A stretch of DNA of 64,000 nucleotides, taken from contig CM057003.1 in assembly GCA_029891345.1 (NCBI GenBank), forward strand, positions 11,634,709-11,698,708. Direction: 5' to 3'. How positions within the stretch are numbered: position 1 is the stretch's first letter; every line of letters starts with the position of its first letter. The notes beneath the pieces were generated by a model that was not told where the DNA came from, searched no databases, and worked only from the letters and a program-made list of their open reading frames with translations. Source of the stretch: Dryococelus australis (lineage: Eukaryota > Arthropoda > Insecta > Phasmatodea > Phasmatidae). Below, piece by piece: positions 45,684 through 54,206 of this stretch. A program made the translations under genes and the position numbers.

Positions 45684-45924
45684 TAGAGACCTGAGTAATT
45701 CGCGGATTCATTTTGGGACAAGCGAGAATTCAGAACACGTGCGTTTATATAACTTTAGCCATTGGTCCAAATTTTGTTTGACACCTCCTGGAGAACGGTG
45801 TCCAATTGTCGCCTTCCAGTGTGACAGCAGACAACCAATGTGAATTTGACATCGGCATATTTGTACATCAGACTGTAGTCTCTAGCCTGCAGGTCATTGA
45901 ACCCGCGAATTTTTCAGTTGTCTA
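45684..45924 (+). mobile_element. hAT-type MITE F with perfect 8-bp duplication
   Basis: Begins TAGAGACCTGAGTAATTCGC, ends in the inverse of TAGACAACTGAAAAATTCGC, and is flanked on both sides by an identical TCGATGAC. The 241-bp length equals that of the copy at 5755. Interior 'gagaacggtgtccaattgtc' and 'gacatcggcatatttgtaca' is well conserved. An intact duplication suggests a fairly recent insertion. Confidence 0.92.
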
Positions 45925-45932
45925 TCGATGAC

Positions 45933-46831
45933 ACTTGAAGCCATCAACTTTAGTAAACGACATTCCGAGCGGAAAGGGATGAATTCCTTCTCAAAATCCC
46001 ACCTTTCCTGCTTTCTGGTAATTCGTTTGCAAGCAGAACTCGGAATACCTTTCCATGATATTAAACAAAATAGCAGGCATTGTATTTATTTGTACCTACT
46101 TTACTGTATACTGCGACGGGAACTTTGCTATTTAATTTTTTTCTTTATTTATCTCCAATTTTTTAACAGGAGCTGTACCAGTTCATGATGTGTTAAAATA
46201 CGATCGTTTCAGACTAGTTCGAAATACAACTTTCAACATTTCTTGCTTACTGCAAAACGTACTCTTATTGTCGTAAAATGTTGCACACTAAGAAGAAACT
46301 GGCGGATTCAAACGAAATGTTATTAGTCTAATAGTACAACCAAAAGGAAAAAGTTATTACAATAACTACTGTGGGTGTTTACAAAATGCGGAAGTACATA
46401 AAAATTGTTTCAGACTACTCCTGAACACAACTTTCAACACTTCTCACATACTTAGAAATTTACACTCATTGCCTTTAAAAAATTGCACACCAAGAAGCGA
46501 CCATTGGATTCAAACACGATTTTGTCATTGTGGTGGTGCAAATAAAATAAAGATGTATGTTATTGCGATACCATTACGCTAGGGCAATATTCTGCTCACC
46601 TACAGCACAGAGGACGGGTACATTTGAGTAGCTCGTGGGATAGTCTCACGTTTGAATACACGCATCGACACGAAACGAATGACGTTTATTATCACGTTTC
46701 AGATTATGCTCCAACAAATCACGAACACTCCGGCATACAGAAAGCTGCCTTTCCATCTGATTCCACAATGTTAGATGCACGAAAATTCAGTGAGGCAACG
46801 TAAGTATTGAAACACGATGTAAACACCCCTA
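45933..46831. other. Unassigned spacer with a diverged internal direct repeat
   Basis: Two blocks, about 46205-46330 and 46405-46530, share 'gtttcagacta', 'acaactttcaaca', 'ttgcacac-aagaag' and 'gattcaaac' in the same order, so this looks like a diverged ~200-bp tandem duplication. No gene recognised. Confidence 0.5.
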
Positions 46832-47069
46832 TAGGTTATTCATGGTGAAGTGAACACTTTGGAAAGCCCCCGTAATTTTGAATAATAGTCAATAGATATA
46901 TTTTTATGTTAGCCTTAGACGTTAACTTCCAAGGGCGGTGGAATATATACACAGTGTTTATTACTTGCATGGCAATATTCATTCAAAAATACAGGTAAAT
47001 GGTAAAAAATGGTTGAAAATAAAAATAGGCTAGGGTCTCCAAAGTGCTCTGTTAACCGTGTACAGCTTG
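46832..47069 (-). mobile_element. CACGG MITE, core-1 reversed
   Basis: TAGGTTATTCATGGTGAAGT on the left, decayed 'ctctgttaaccgtgtacagc' on the right. Reversed core-1 'gccttagacgttaacttcca' and 'acagtgtttattacttgcat' is complete. Confidence 0.82.
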
Positions 47070-47630
47070 TACGAAGCCATATCTGCGTGCGACTGAGCGT
47101 TGTCTGGCTGAAAACTGGCCGCTGGACACTCGGCCAGTAAAGGCAAGCACACGAGGCCTCAATTGTGTCTTCAGTATACAACTTCGCATTCAGTGATCCT
47201 CCTGTGCCTGACGACGGTCAAATGGGACGGCTCCCCATACTATCGCGCTAGTAGTATGGGGCGTCCGCGGTGTTCTGCTGTTTATAATACCTGTATCGCT
47301 TTGATTTTACGTGCTAATCATTCCAATGTCGATGAGACACATCAATTACGTATAATTTTGGCAATCATGGCTATATATCGCGAATATCGATTTTTTCCAT
47401 GTAATAAATTTTGCAAATATCGATATCGCCAATGAGTTGCCCTAAATCGCTCAAATTATAGATTTATACTTCTTTTGACCAGTACTCAGTTCATGTGTAT
47501 CAAAAATTGACATCGTAGTGTCGATGATAACAGTAGGCACATTGATGATTCCCGTATAAAAAAAACTACAATAAGAAATGAACAAAAATCTAAAATGCTG
47601 ATGCAGAATGAAACACTAATACGTCAGATA
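47070..47630. other. Unassigned spacer
   Basis: No gene or repeat recognised. Contains several 'atcgcgaatatcgat'-type AT/CG palindromic words near 47375-47430. Confidence 0.42.
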
Positions 47631-47862
47631 CACTGTTAAAAATTTTCGTATATTTACGGAAATTTGTTCGGAAATGTAGGTTCAGGAAATATACTGGAAT
47701 GCAACGCGTAATGACGTAAAATGGAGTTGCGTGCCATGAAAACAAAACACGAGAAATCTTCGTATTTACTACAGCTTCATGTTTCAGGGAACGAACAATA
47801 CCCAGTCTATAACATGAAGCTTTCTTCGCCACAGCAACCAGAAAATTATGGTATCTGCGGCA

Positions 47863-48048
47863 CACTGAAAAAATATTTTGTGGCAGCCACAAACATATTT
47901 TGTTGGTATTCGCCCAGCCAAATTTTTTGTGGTGTACACAAAACATTTTATAGCCGCCACAAAATAAGTTTTTAGTGGCCACAAAAAATTTGGAAGGGTG
48001 AATACCAAAGAAATATTTTAGTGGCCGCAACAAAATATTTTTTCAGTG
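47863..48048. mobile_element. Palindromic CACTG fold-back element
   Basis: About 186 bp that pairs with itself almost end to end: CACTGAAAAAATATTTTGT at both ends in inverse, then 'ggtattcgccc'/'gggtgaatacc', 'ccaaattttttgtgg'/'ccacaaaaaatttgg' and 'ccgccacaaaat'/'attttgtgg'. Each arm contains several copies of 'ccacaaaa'-type words. Flanked by CA on both sides. CACTG ends recall CACTA-type transposons, but that is only a suggestion. Confidence 0.8.
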
Positions 48049-48224
48049 CAGTTAGATTACCCACGCCTCTAAGACCTATTTTTTTCGAACATTAAAAAGT
48101 AGCATCAGGCATTTGTATCATTTAGTAACACTTAAAATGCACTAACTATGAAATTAAATCAAAAAGTTGTTTATAAATTTGTGCCAGAAATATGTGTTAA
48201 TACCGCAACGATAGTGCGATAGCT

Positions 48225-48295
48225 GTAGGTTAGTGGTTAAAGTCACGGACTCTGGACGTTTTGTGTAGTGTTCAAATCTTACTCAGGTATAGAGT
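48225..48295 (+). mobile_element. Possible tRNA-like SINE remnant
   Basis: 'agctgtaggttagtggttaa' resembles an A box and 'agtgttcaaatcttactc' a decayed B box in suitable spacing, followed by AT-rich sequence. A similar but weaker pair is at about 51410-51465. Not a functional tRNA. Confidence 0.35.
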
Positions 48296-48392
48296 ATTTT
48301 AACATTTTAAAATATATATTTTATATTTTATACCCATTGAAACATCATCTCTGCTTATTTTGACCGGAAGTACAGAAAACTAACTTGGAAAT

Positions 48393-48480
48393 TAACGGAG
48401 GGGTTCCGTGATTGCACGGAAAATTTGTGAAATTTACGGAAAGTCCGTGTTTGAAAATCAGTATGTCCGTAATTTTATGG
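48393..48480. repeat. Cluster of CCGTAAATT-type inverted repeats
   Basis: 'tttacggaaagtccgtg', 'ttccgtgattgcacggaa' and 'tccgtaattttatgga' are short hairpins in a row. Related words 'tatttacggaaatttg' occur at 47645 and 'aatttccgtactttcg' at 50433. Confidence 0.5.
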
Positions 48481-48635
48481 AGTGTTTGTGGACGCTTCTG
48501 TATAAATTGTCGCGCACGCCGCCTTATAACAATGTCACTATATCGCCGGTCCATTCGTTCTTACTTCCGACGTTTGGTAGCCATGTGGAAGTTATAATCT
48601 TAGGTCATCTCTCCCCTTCATGCAAAATAAAAACT

Positions 48636-48892
48636 TAGAATTACACCAGAGAGACAGAGCAACGATTTTTGGGCACTCGGTTGAATAGTGTTTTGCATAA
48701 GGACTATTTACTGCGAGGCGTCACCAGCACACCTATTTTCTCTGTGTTTTACCGTTTGTACTAATTATAAATTAAATATAATTGACAGATAAAATGAAAG
48801 TAAAAATCCGGCTTGATTAAAAATGAAATTTTTTTTTTGTTAGCAGAAATATAAAACGCACGTGATGCATATCGTATTTAAGAAACAACCAA
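48636..48892 (-). mobile_element. Family B MITE fragment, reversed
   Basis: 'gaattacaccagagagacag', 'gttttgcataaggactattt' and 'ataaaacgcacgtgatgcat' follow reversed B in order. Both terminal repeats are absent. Confidence 0.65.
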
Positions 48893-48999
48893 TGACGCAA
48901 TATATGGAGAGAGTCTCTACATTCGTGGGCAGTATAGCAGTTGCGATATCTCGATAGCAATGCGTCGTGACCGATACATCGCCTTGTCGACAGGTCTAG

Positions 49000-49270
49000 T
49001 TATACTTAGCCCGAGCGTAGCGGCGCGCGGTGGCCGGCGTGTGGCCGCGGGCGGCTGGCCGGACCGTGGGAACGATATGGCGAGCAGGTTGCGGTTAAAT
49101 ATCGCATCGCGCGGACAGACAAAAGAACGCCGCTGCACCGCCGCGAAGCAGTTCCGGCTCTGCCCTCGGGGAGTCGTGACCCGGTGACCCCCGCCCCGCC
49201 CCGCCTTGCCCTGGGCGGGTGGGATGACGTCACCGCGGGGTTCGGCGTGCTATGTGGCCAAGGACGACCG
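49000..49270. promoter_or_regulatory. CpG-rich patch with CRE and GC-box motifs
   Basis: Strong local rise in G+C and CpG against an AT-rich background, with a perfect CRE (TGACGTCA at 49225) and a GC-box-like 'cccgccccgcccc' at about 49190. ORFs are open in several frames on both strands. Could be a promoter or first exon of a gene outside the window, or a GC-rich repeat not seen elsewhere here. Confidence 0.3.
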
Positions 49271-49573
49271 CGGATAGCTCGCACGTCTTGTTGCCAACGA
49301 GAGGGAATTAAAAAAGAAAAGTATTGAAAAAAGGGGGGGGGGGAGTGCGACCCGCCCCCTGCAGACTTGTGACCCATTTCTAGTCACGCCGCCGACAAGG
49401 CAAGTCCACCCACTGCGTTCCCTTTAGGGGGAGGGCAGGTATCGGCTATTCACGACAAAGCGAGCATTTATCAAGGCCCTTCACGCTGGCATTTTATTGT
49501 GGCCTCAGACTTTAACATTTATGAGTAATAAAATATGTACCCTGTGTTTATTAGTTACGTGGCAATTTTTGTA

Positions 49574-49818
49574 TAGGCTGTTCACGGTAAAGTGAGCACT
49601 TTTGAAGCCCTAGTTACTTTTTTCCTTCAGATATTTTTTTTATCCTGCAATCACCTTTTTAAATAAATATTGTAGTGTAAGTAATAAACAAAGTGTGTAT
49701 ATTCCATCGCAATCGGAAGATTGCGTCTAAAGCTTAAAAAATAATAATAATAATAATAATGACTATTATTCCAGATGAGATGGTTTTCAAAAGTGGTCAC
49801 TTTACCGTGAATAGCTTA
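49574..49818 (+). mobile_element. CACGG MITE, core-1, inserted in another CACGG element
   Basis: TAGGCTGTTCACGGTAAAGT to 'actttaccgtgaatagctta', TA on both sides. An (AAT)n run of about seven units (49740-49760) has grown inside core-1, where other copies have only 'aaaataaaatatattta'. Confidence 0.88.
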
Positions 49819-49883
49819 TATCGACAATTAATTCCCGAAGGGATACAAATAAGCGGAAAAACTGAAGTAACTTTCCAGCACGA

Positions 49884-50085
49884 CCTCGTGTCCAGGCGAA
49901 ACGGGTTCGATTCCCGGCGGCGTCGCCCCCGGTTTTTCGCAATATGGGATCCGTGCTGGACGATGCCGCTGGTCGGCAGTTTTCTCGGGGATCTCCCGTT
50001 TCCCCCCCCCACCCACCCCTTCACCCTCATCGGCTCTCAAGACCTTGATGTCTTAGAGCCGTTCAAATCTCTTCACTCGCTCACT
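49884..50085 (+). mobile_element. SINE D, head truncated
   Basis: Starts just before the B box GGGTTCGATTCCC, then 'ggcggcgtcgcccccggttt', 'ggacgatgccgctggtcggc' and 3' 'ctcaagaccttgatgtctta'. The first half of the head is missing. Confidence 0.83.
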
Positions 50086-50132
50086 CAGTACGGCCTTAAA
50101 ACGGGACGACTTTACCGTTAATAACCTGCAGG

Positions 50133-50364
50133 TAGAGATCTGAAGAATTCGCGTATGACAAGCTAGAATTCAAAACACGTTCATTAATATAACTTTATCC
50201 ATTGGCCCACACGGCGTTCGGCACCTCCTGGAGAACGGTGTCCAATCGTCGCCTTCCACTGCGACAGCAGGCAATCAATGTGCAGTTGATATCGGCATAT
50301 GTGTGCACGCCACTGTAGAGTCTAGCCTGCAGGTCATTGAACTCGCGAATCTTTCAGGTCTCTA
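50133..50364 (+). mobile_element. hAT-type MITE F
   Basis: TAGAGATCTGAAGAATTCGC to the inverse of TAGAGACCTGAAAGATTCGC. Flanking 8-mers CCTGCAGG and TCTACAAG agree at 5 of 8, all differences being transitions. A short deletion shortens the left part. Begins 8 bp after the end of a CACGG element. Confidence 0.82.
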
Positions 50365-50504
50365 TCTACAAGAGCCAATGAACCAGTCTCGCTCAGAGAT
50401 TCACTTTTGGGCCGGGACCCACATTGTTAAAAAATTTCCGTACTTTCGCGGATATATATTTTTTTTTTTGGGAATTCATATTTAAAGCTCCATCAGGCCT
50501 ACCT

Positions 50505-50640
50505 GAAGCCATTTTCCTCGTTCAATTCCCGGAAGCGAGGGAACTATAGGGCGACACAAACACGTATGCCTAGCCAACACCTGACTTGAAGCGTTTTCCG
50601 TTGTTGCACTGTACTGCGTGGAGTAGACCTATACCTGTAA
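50505..50640 (+). repeat. Dispersed repeat G, diverged
   Basis: 'ccggaagcgagggaactata', then 'gggcgacacaaacacgtatg' and 'gttgttgcactgtactgcgt' follow the order of the 52395 and 35195 copies. Confidence 0.5.
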
Positions 50641-50811
50641 CAATGGAACTTCATTACAAGCGACGAAAGCCCGCAGATTTAACTACATACGTGTAAGCTG
50701 TACTTTGCACCTACTTTTGAAGAAAAACTGCGCAGGTACTCTCTCAAAATGCGATTTTGTTTTGTTTTTATTTTTGATTACATTTAAAACGGTAAAAGTA
50801 AATCTATGCGG

Positions 50812-51068
50812 CGAGTAGTGGAGATATTAGGTCGGCTCTTAACAGCGAGTTATTGGGAGCCGATGAGGGTGAAATGAGGTGAGAATGGAGCAGCGCCGGA
50901 ATTCAAGGGTGGGAGAAACCGGGAGATCTCCGAGAAAACCCGCCGACCAGCGGCATCGTCCGGCACGATTCTCACTTGAGAAAATCCGGGAGTGACCCGG
51001 CCGGGGATTGAACCCGGTTCGCCTGCGCGGGAGGCGGGTAGTCTAAAACGTGGAGCCACCGCTGCCCC
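50812..51068 (-). mobile_element. SINE D, near full length
   Basis: On the minus strand: 'ggggcagcggtggctccacg' head (A box disrupted), B box GGGTTCAATCCCC, body 'gccgctggtcggcgggtttt', 3' 'caataactcgctgttaagag'. Confidence 0.88.
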
Positions 51069-51567
51069 GACCTAAGTACCGAATTATAAAGTGAAATAAT
51101 AGCGTCTTTAGTATTGGTGAAGAACTGAGCTCACTTCCGTGTATAAAATATGAGAAAATTTCGGGTTTCGGAACGGACAATGCCGATTGTATTTTTTCTC
51201 GCCACTGTAGCCATAAAATTGCCGCTTTCGTGGCAGTCTGAATATTCATGACACCTAGATGTATTCCTTCAAACACCAAATAAGTAAAATAATTATACCA
51301 GGCACCTGTAACAGTTGACAATACTTGGAAACACCCAAACGTTACTAGAAACATGGGTTAGTGTGTCACATTCCCGGAAATAACATGTTTACGAGAAGGT
51401 AGTAGGCGGTAGGTAAGTCATTGACTAAACAACTTACAATTCGTGGTGTCAAATCTTGCTCCAGACGAAAATATTTTAACTTTTGTTATTGTGTTGAGAG
51501 GTTACGGGTGGCGCTTAGCACTTTCAACAGCGGGTGAAATGATGTACTATGGCTTGGTGCGCTGCTT
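51069..51567. other. Unassigned spacer
   Basis: No gene recognised. A possible decayed tRNA-like motif lies at about 51410-51465 ('ggtaggtaagtcattg', 'gtgtcaaatcttgctc'). Confidence 0.4.
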
Positions 51568-51941
51568 CTATAGGCAAAAGTTCTACTTCCAGGATATTCC
51601 TCCGCTTTATGCAACCAAATATTAACTAATAATAGAAAATTACAGCAAAGGAGAACGCACCGACCTAATTCGTACACACTCAGTTGTAATAATACTTGGC
51701 GCTACCAACACACATGTTTTCTCGCTGTTTTTATTCGTATTTGTTATAACTGAAATATTATAATTTATTATTAAAATATTGGTAAAACTTTAATTTAGGA
51801 AGAATACGATACTTTCATGTTGACAGAGCCTATAAAACGCTTGTGATACATGGAATATTTAGGAAATAAATAAACACGTCATACGTGGAGTGATTTTTCA
51901 AAGGTTTGATTCAAAAAGTGTTTAGAAACCGCGAATATATT
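51568..51941 (-). mobile_element. Family B MITE reversed, one end lost
   Basis: Enters B at 'aaaagttctacttccaggat' without the right terminal repeat, then runs complete to 'attcaaaaagtgtttagaaa' and 'ccgcgaatata'. Confidence 0.82.
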
Positions 51942-52149
51942 ATAACTAGTTAGTAGTTGAGAAGTTTTATTTTGTTAAACGGTATTATTTTGTAATGAAA
52001 AATATTTAATTTTGTGGTCTTTTTTTTTTTTTACAAAAAATAAACAAACCGTATACGGTTTTAAAACTGAGGTTGTATCAATACGTTTTCGCCCCTGTGG
52101 TATACGAGCATAGTGTTGGAAGTGTTAACAGTGAAGTCGTAAGCGCCAC

Positions 52150-52280
52150 CGGTGAGGGTAAAAGTGGAAGTACTCCGAGAAAACTCGCCGTTCAACTGCA
52201 ACGTCCTCCACGTTTCACCAATGCGAAAATTGGGGGTGTGGTCCCGCCGGGAATCTGACCCAGATCGCCGTGCATGGAGA
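52150..52280 (-). mobile_element. SINE D fragment, strongly diverged
   Basis: 'ggtgagggtaaaagtggaag', 'tccgagaaaactcgccg' and 'aatgcgaaaattgggggtgt' follow the reversed SINE D body with many changes. Neither end is clear. Confidence 0.55.
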
Positions 52281-52394
52281 CCAGGTGGGTTGGCGCTGGC
52301 GATCTTGTCTGAGGGCTGTGTGTCACGGAGCCTATCTTTAAGGTTACTTGGAGGTTTTTAGCGTGTCTGAGGCAGGGAAGCTTGGGAGCAATAA

Positions 52395-52930
52395 GGACGA
52401 CACTGATACGTGCGCCTGATGCCCCTTCGCTCCTACGCTCAAGGCCCTGAACTGGCGTGCAGTGTTTCCGTTGTGCTGCGTATACCTATGGGTAGGGATA
52501 GGAAAAATTCGCGAATTCATTTAAGGACAAGATAGATTTCAAACGCATGTACACTGACGTCACGTTTGCCATTGAATCAGAGTTTATTAGACACGCCCCG
52601 GACGGCTCCGTGCCAATAGCCGACTTGCAAGGGAACAAGAAGCGAATCCCGAACTGTCAAATGTGAGATAACACTGGGGAAAGAAAGGACTGCGGAGTCT
52701 AGCATGCAGGTCATTGAACTCGCGAAATTTTCCTATCCCTACCTATGGGACTTTATTCGGTTACCCTATCATTTTATAGGTGGAAAGTCCATAGCAAGGG
52801 TCAATGCAGGTCACTGTAATAGTTTTGCATGTTCCCAACCAGTATTTTTATGAGATACAGCAGTTCGAAAAAGCCGCTTTTAGCTATGTTGGAGGGCTCG
52901 GGAAAAGCATGTATAATGTACGTGATGTTT
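52395..52930 (+). repeat. Dispersed repeat G interrupted by hAT F
   Basis: Left part 'ggacgacactgatacgtgcg' to 'gcgtatacctatggg'. The right part resumes 'cctatgggactttattcggt' and goes on to 'gagatacagcagttcgaaaa'. Removing the hAT element and one 8-bp duplicate restores the order seen in 35195 and 59805, which confirms both elements. Confidence 0.7.
52493..52741 (+). mobile_element. hAT-type MITE F with perfect 8-bp duplication
   Basis: TAGGGATAGGAAAAATTCGC and the inverse of TAGGGATAGGAAAATTTCGC are nearly identical. The flanks are CCTATGGG on both sides, exactly. The 249-bp interior is diverged from other F copies apart from 'gagtctagcatgcaggtcat', so it may be a separate subfamily. Confidence 0.9.
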
Positions 52931-53978
52931 TGAGAGAATTATAAGTACTTCGCCTGAAGTGTGGTTTCTTTTAATTCATTGGTATCATGGGGGCACGTTT
53001 AATGTTTTCATTTTTTTAAAAATGCGGATTTCAAACACACTGCAGCGCATTTCGAGATCTAGGTAGGCGGCGACTTAAGACAGGCTCTCCGTCCGCATTG
53101 GTGCTTGCTGAAGGTATTTCCGGGGCAGGGAAATCCCCACTAAGTGGAAAACTTGTGCGAGATAAACTGGTTCTCACGAACATCAACTGGCGATGTTAAG
53201 CCATGAAATCTAGGAAATTGCATAATCGCGTAGCGTGGTTGAGTTTGCGGTCCGCGCTACATAATGACAGTCGTAATAACTGCACAGCTGCGCTTCTGGC
53301 AATCCAGGAAGTAATTGGCCACTGCAAGTCAGTTGAGAGTTAATGTTCGCCTGCATCTCGGAACAGTACTACCCTCCGACGTATTCAGGGGAAAGGAGGG
53401 ACCCAATTTTACTTTATTTTTATGTAACAAGGCCATCAGGAAATTTTATAGGCTGTCTTTTCGACTGGGGAAGTTTCCAGTTAGAACTACATCAATCAAC
53501 ATTCTCATGGTATTACGAAAAACTACTTATTCGGTTTTGAACCAACGACCCCCGTAAAATAAGAGAAAATATGCTTTATGAAGCTAGAGAAATCGTTATT
53601 TGGCGATCTTATACAAGGCTAACTAAAACATGTGTTTCTTTTACCCGCTAGCCTATACTTGTGTTAAATATTCTGACGGCAAAAGATAAATCCAATAATG
53701 TTTTCGGTATCCGCAGAGAAATGCCGTCTTTTATAATACAGTAGTGCAAAGTCAGTAAACAGTGAAATATATAAACTTCCAGAAATAAGGAAATGTATAT
53801 CCTGATTAGTTTGGCACGGAACAATTTATTTTAATCCCTAAATACAGATCTGTTTTGTACATTTTAACCAACGATTGGAGAGGGGCATTGTTTACTAAAC
53901 GGAATCACAGCTATAAGTTGAAACAAATGTCAATTGAAAGTTCGCTCCATCTTCAATAACTCTCCATATCTTTGAATT
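52931..53978. other. Unassigned spacer
   Basis: No gene or shared repeat recognised. Short ORFs at 53315-53557 overlap in two frames. Confidence 0.48.
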
Positions 53979-54206
53979 GGTGAAGAATGAGTAAATATAT
54001 TTGGGCTGCTCTTAACAGCGAGGCCTTGAGAGCCGTTGAGTGTGTCTGAGGTATGGTGGAGCGCCGGAATGATTAAGGGGTGAGGGGGGAGATCTCGAGA
54101 GAACCCGCCGACCAGCGGCATTGTCCGGCGTGACCCAGCCGGGGATTGAACCAGGTTCGTCTTGGTTGGGAGGCGAGCGGGCTAATCATTCAGCCACCAT
54201 GGCCTC
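53979..54206 (-). mobile_element. SINE D
   Basis: On the minus strand: 'gaggccatggtggctgaatg' head, B box GGTTCAATCCCC, an approximately 25-bp deletion in the body ('ggctgggtcacgccggacaa'), 3' 'ctcaaggcctcgctgttaag'. Confidence 0.87.

Larger units (their letters stand above)
49442..50124 (-). mobile_element. CACGG MITE, diverged core-1 reversed, split by insertions
   Basis: Left part 'tcggctattcacgacaaagc' through reversed core-1 up to 'tggcaatttttg' (49571). The likely right end 'gactttaccgttaataacct' lies at 50107-50124. Between them sit another CACGG element, about 60 bp that could be its own interior, and a SINE D copy. Confidence 0.6.

Noticed and set aside
47590-48033. 147-codon minus-strand ORF
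   Set aside because: It runs through the palindromic CACTG element; the Phe/Lys/Cys-rich part is the translation of the fold-back arm.
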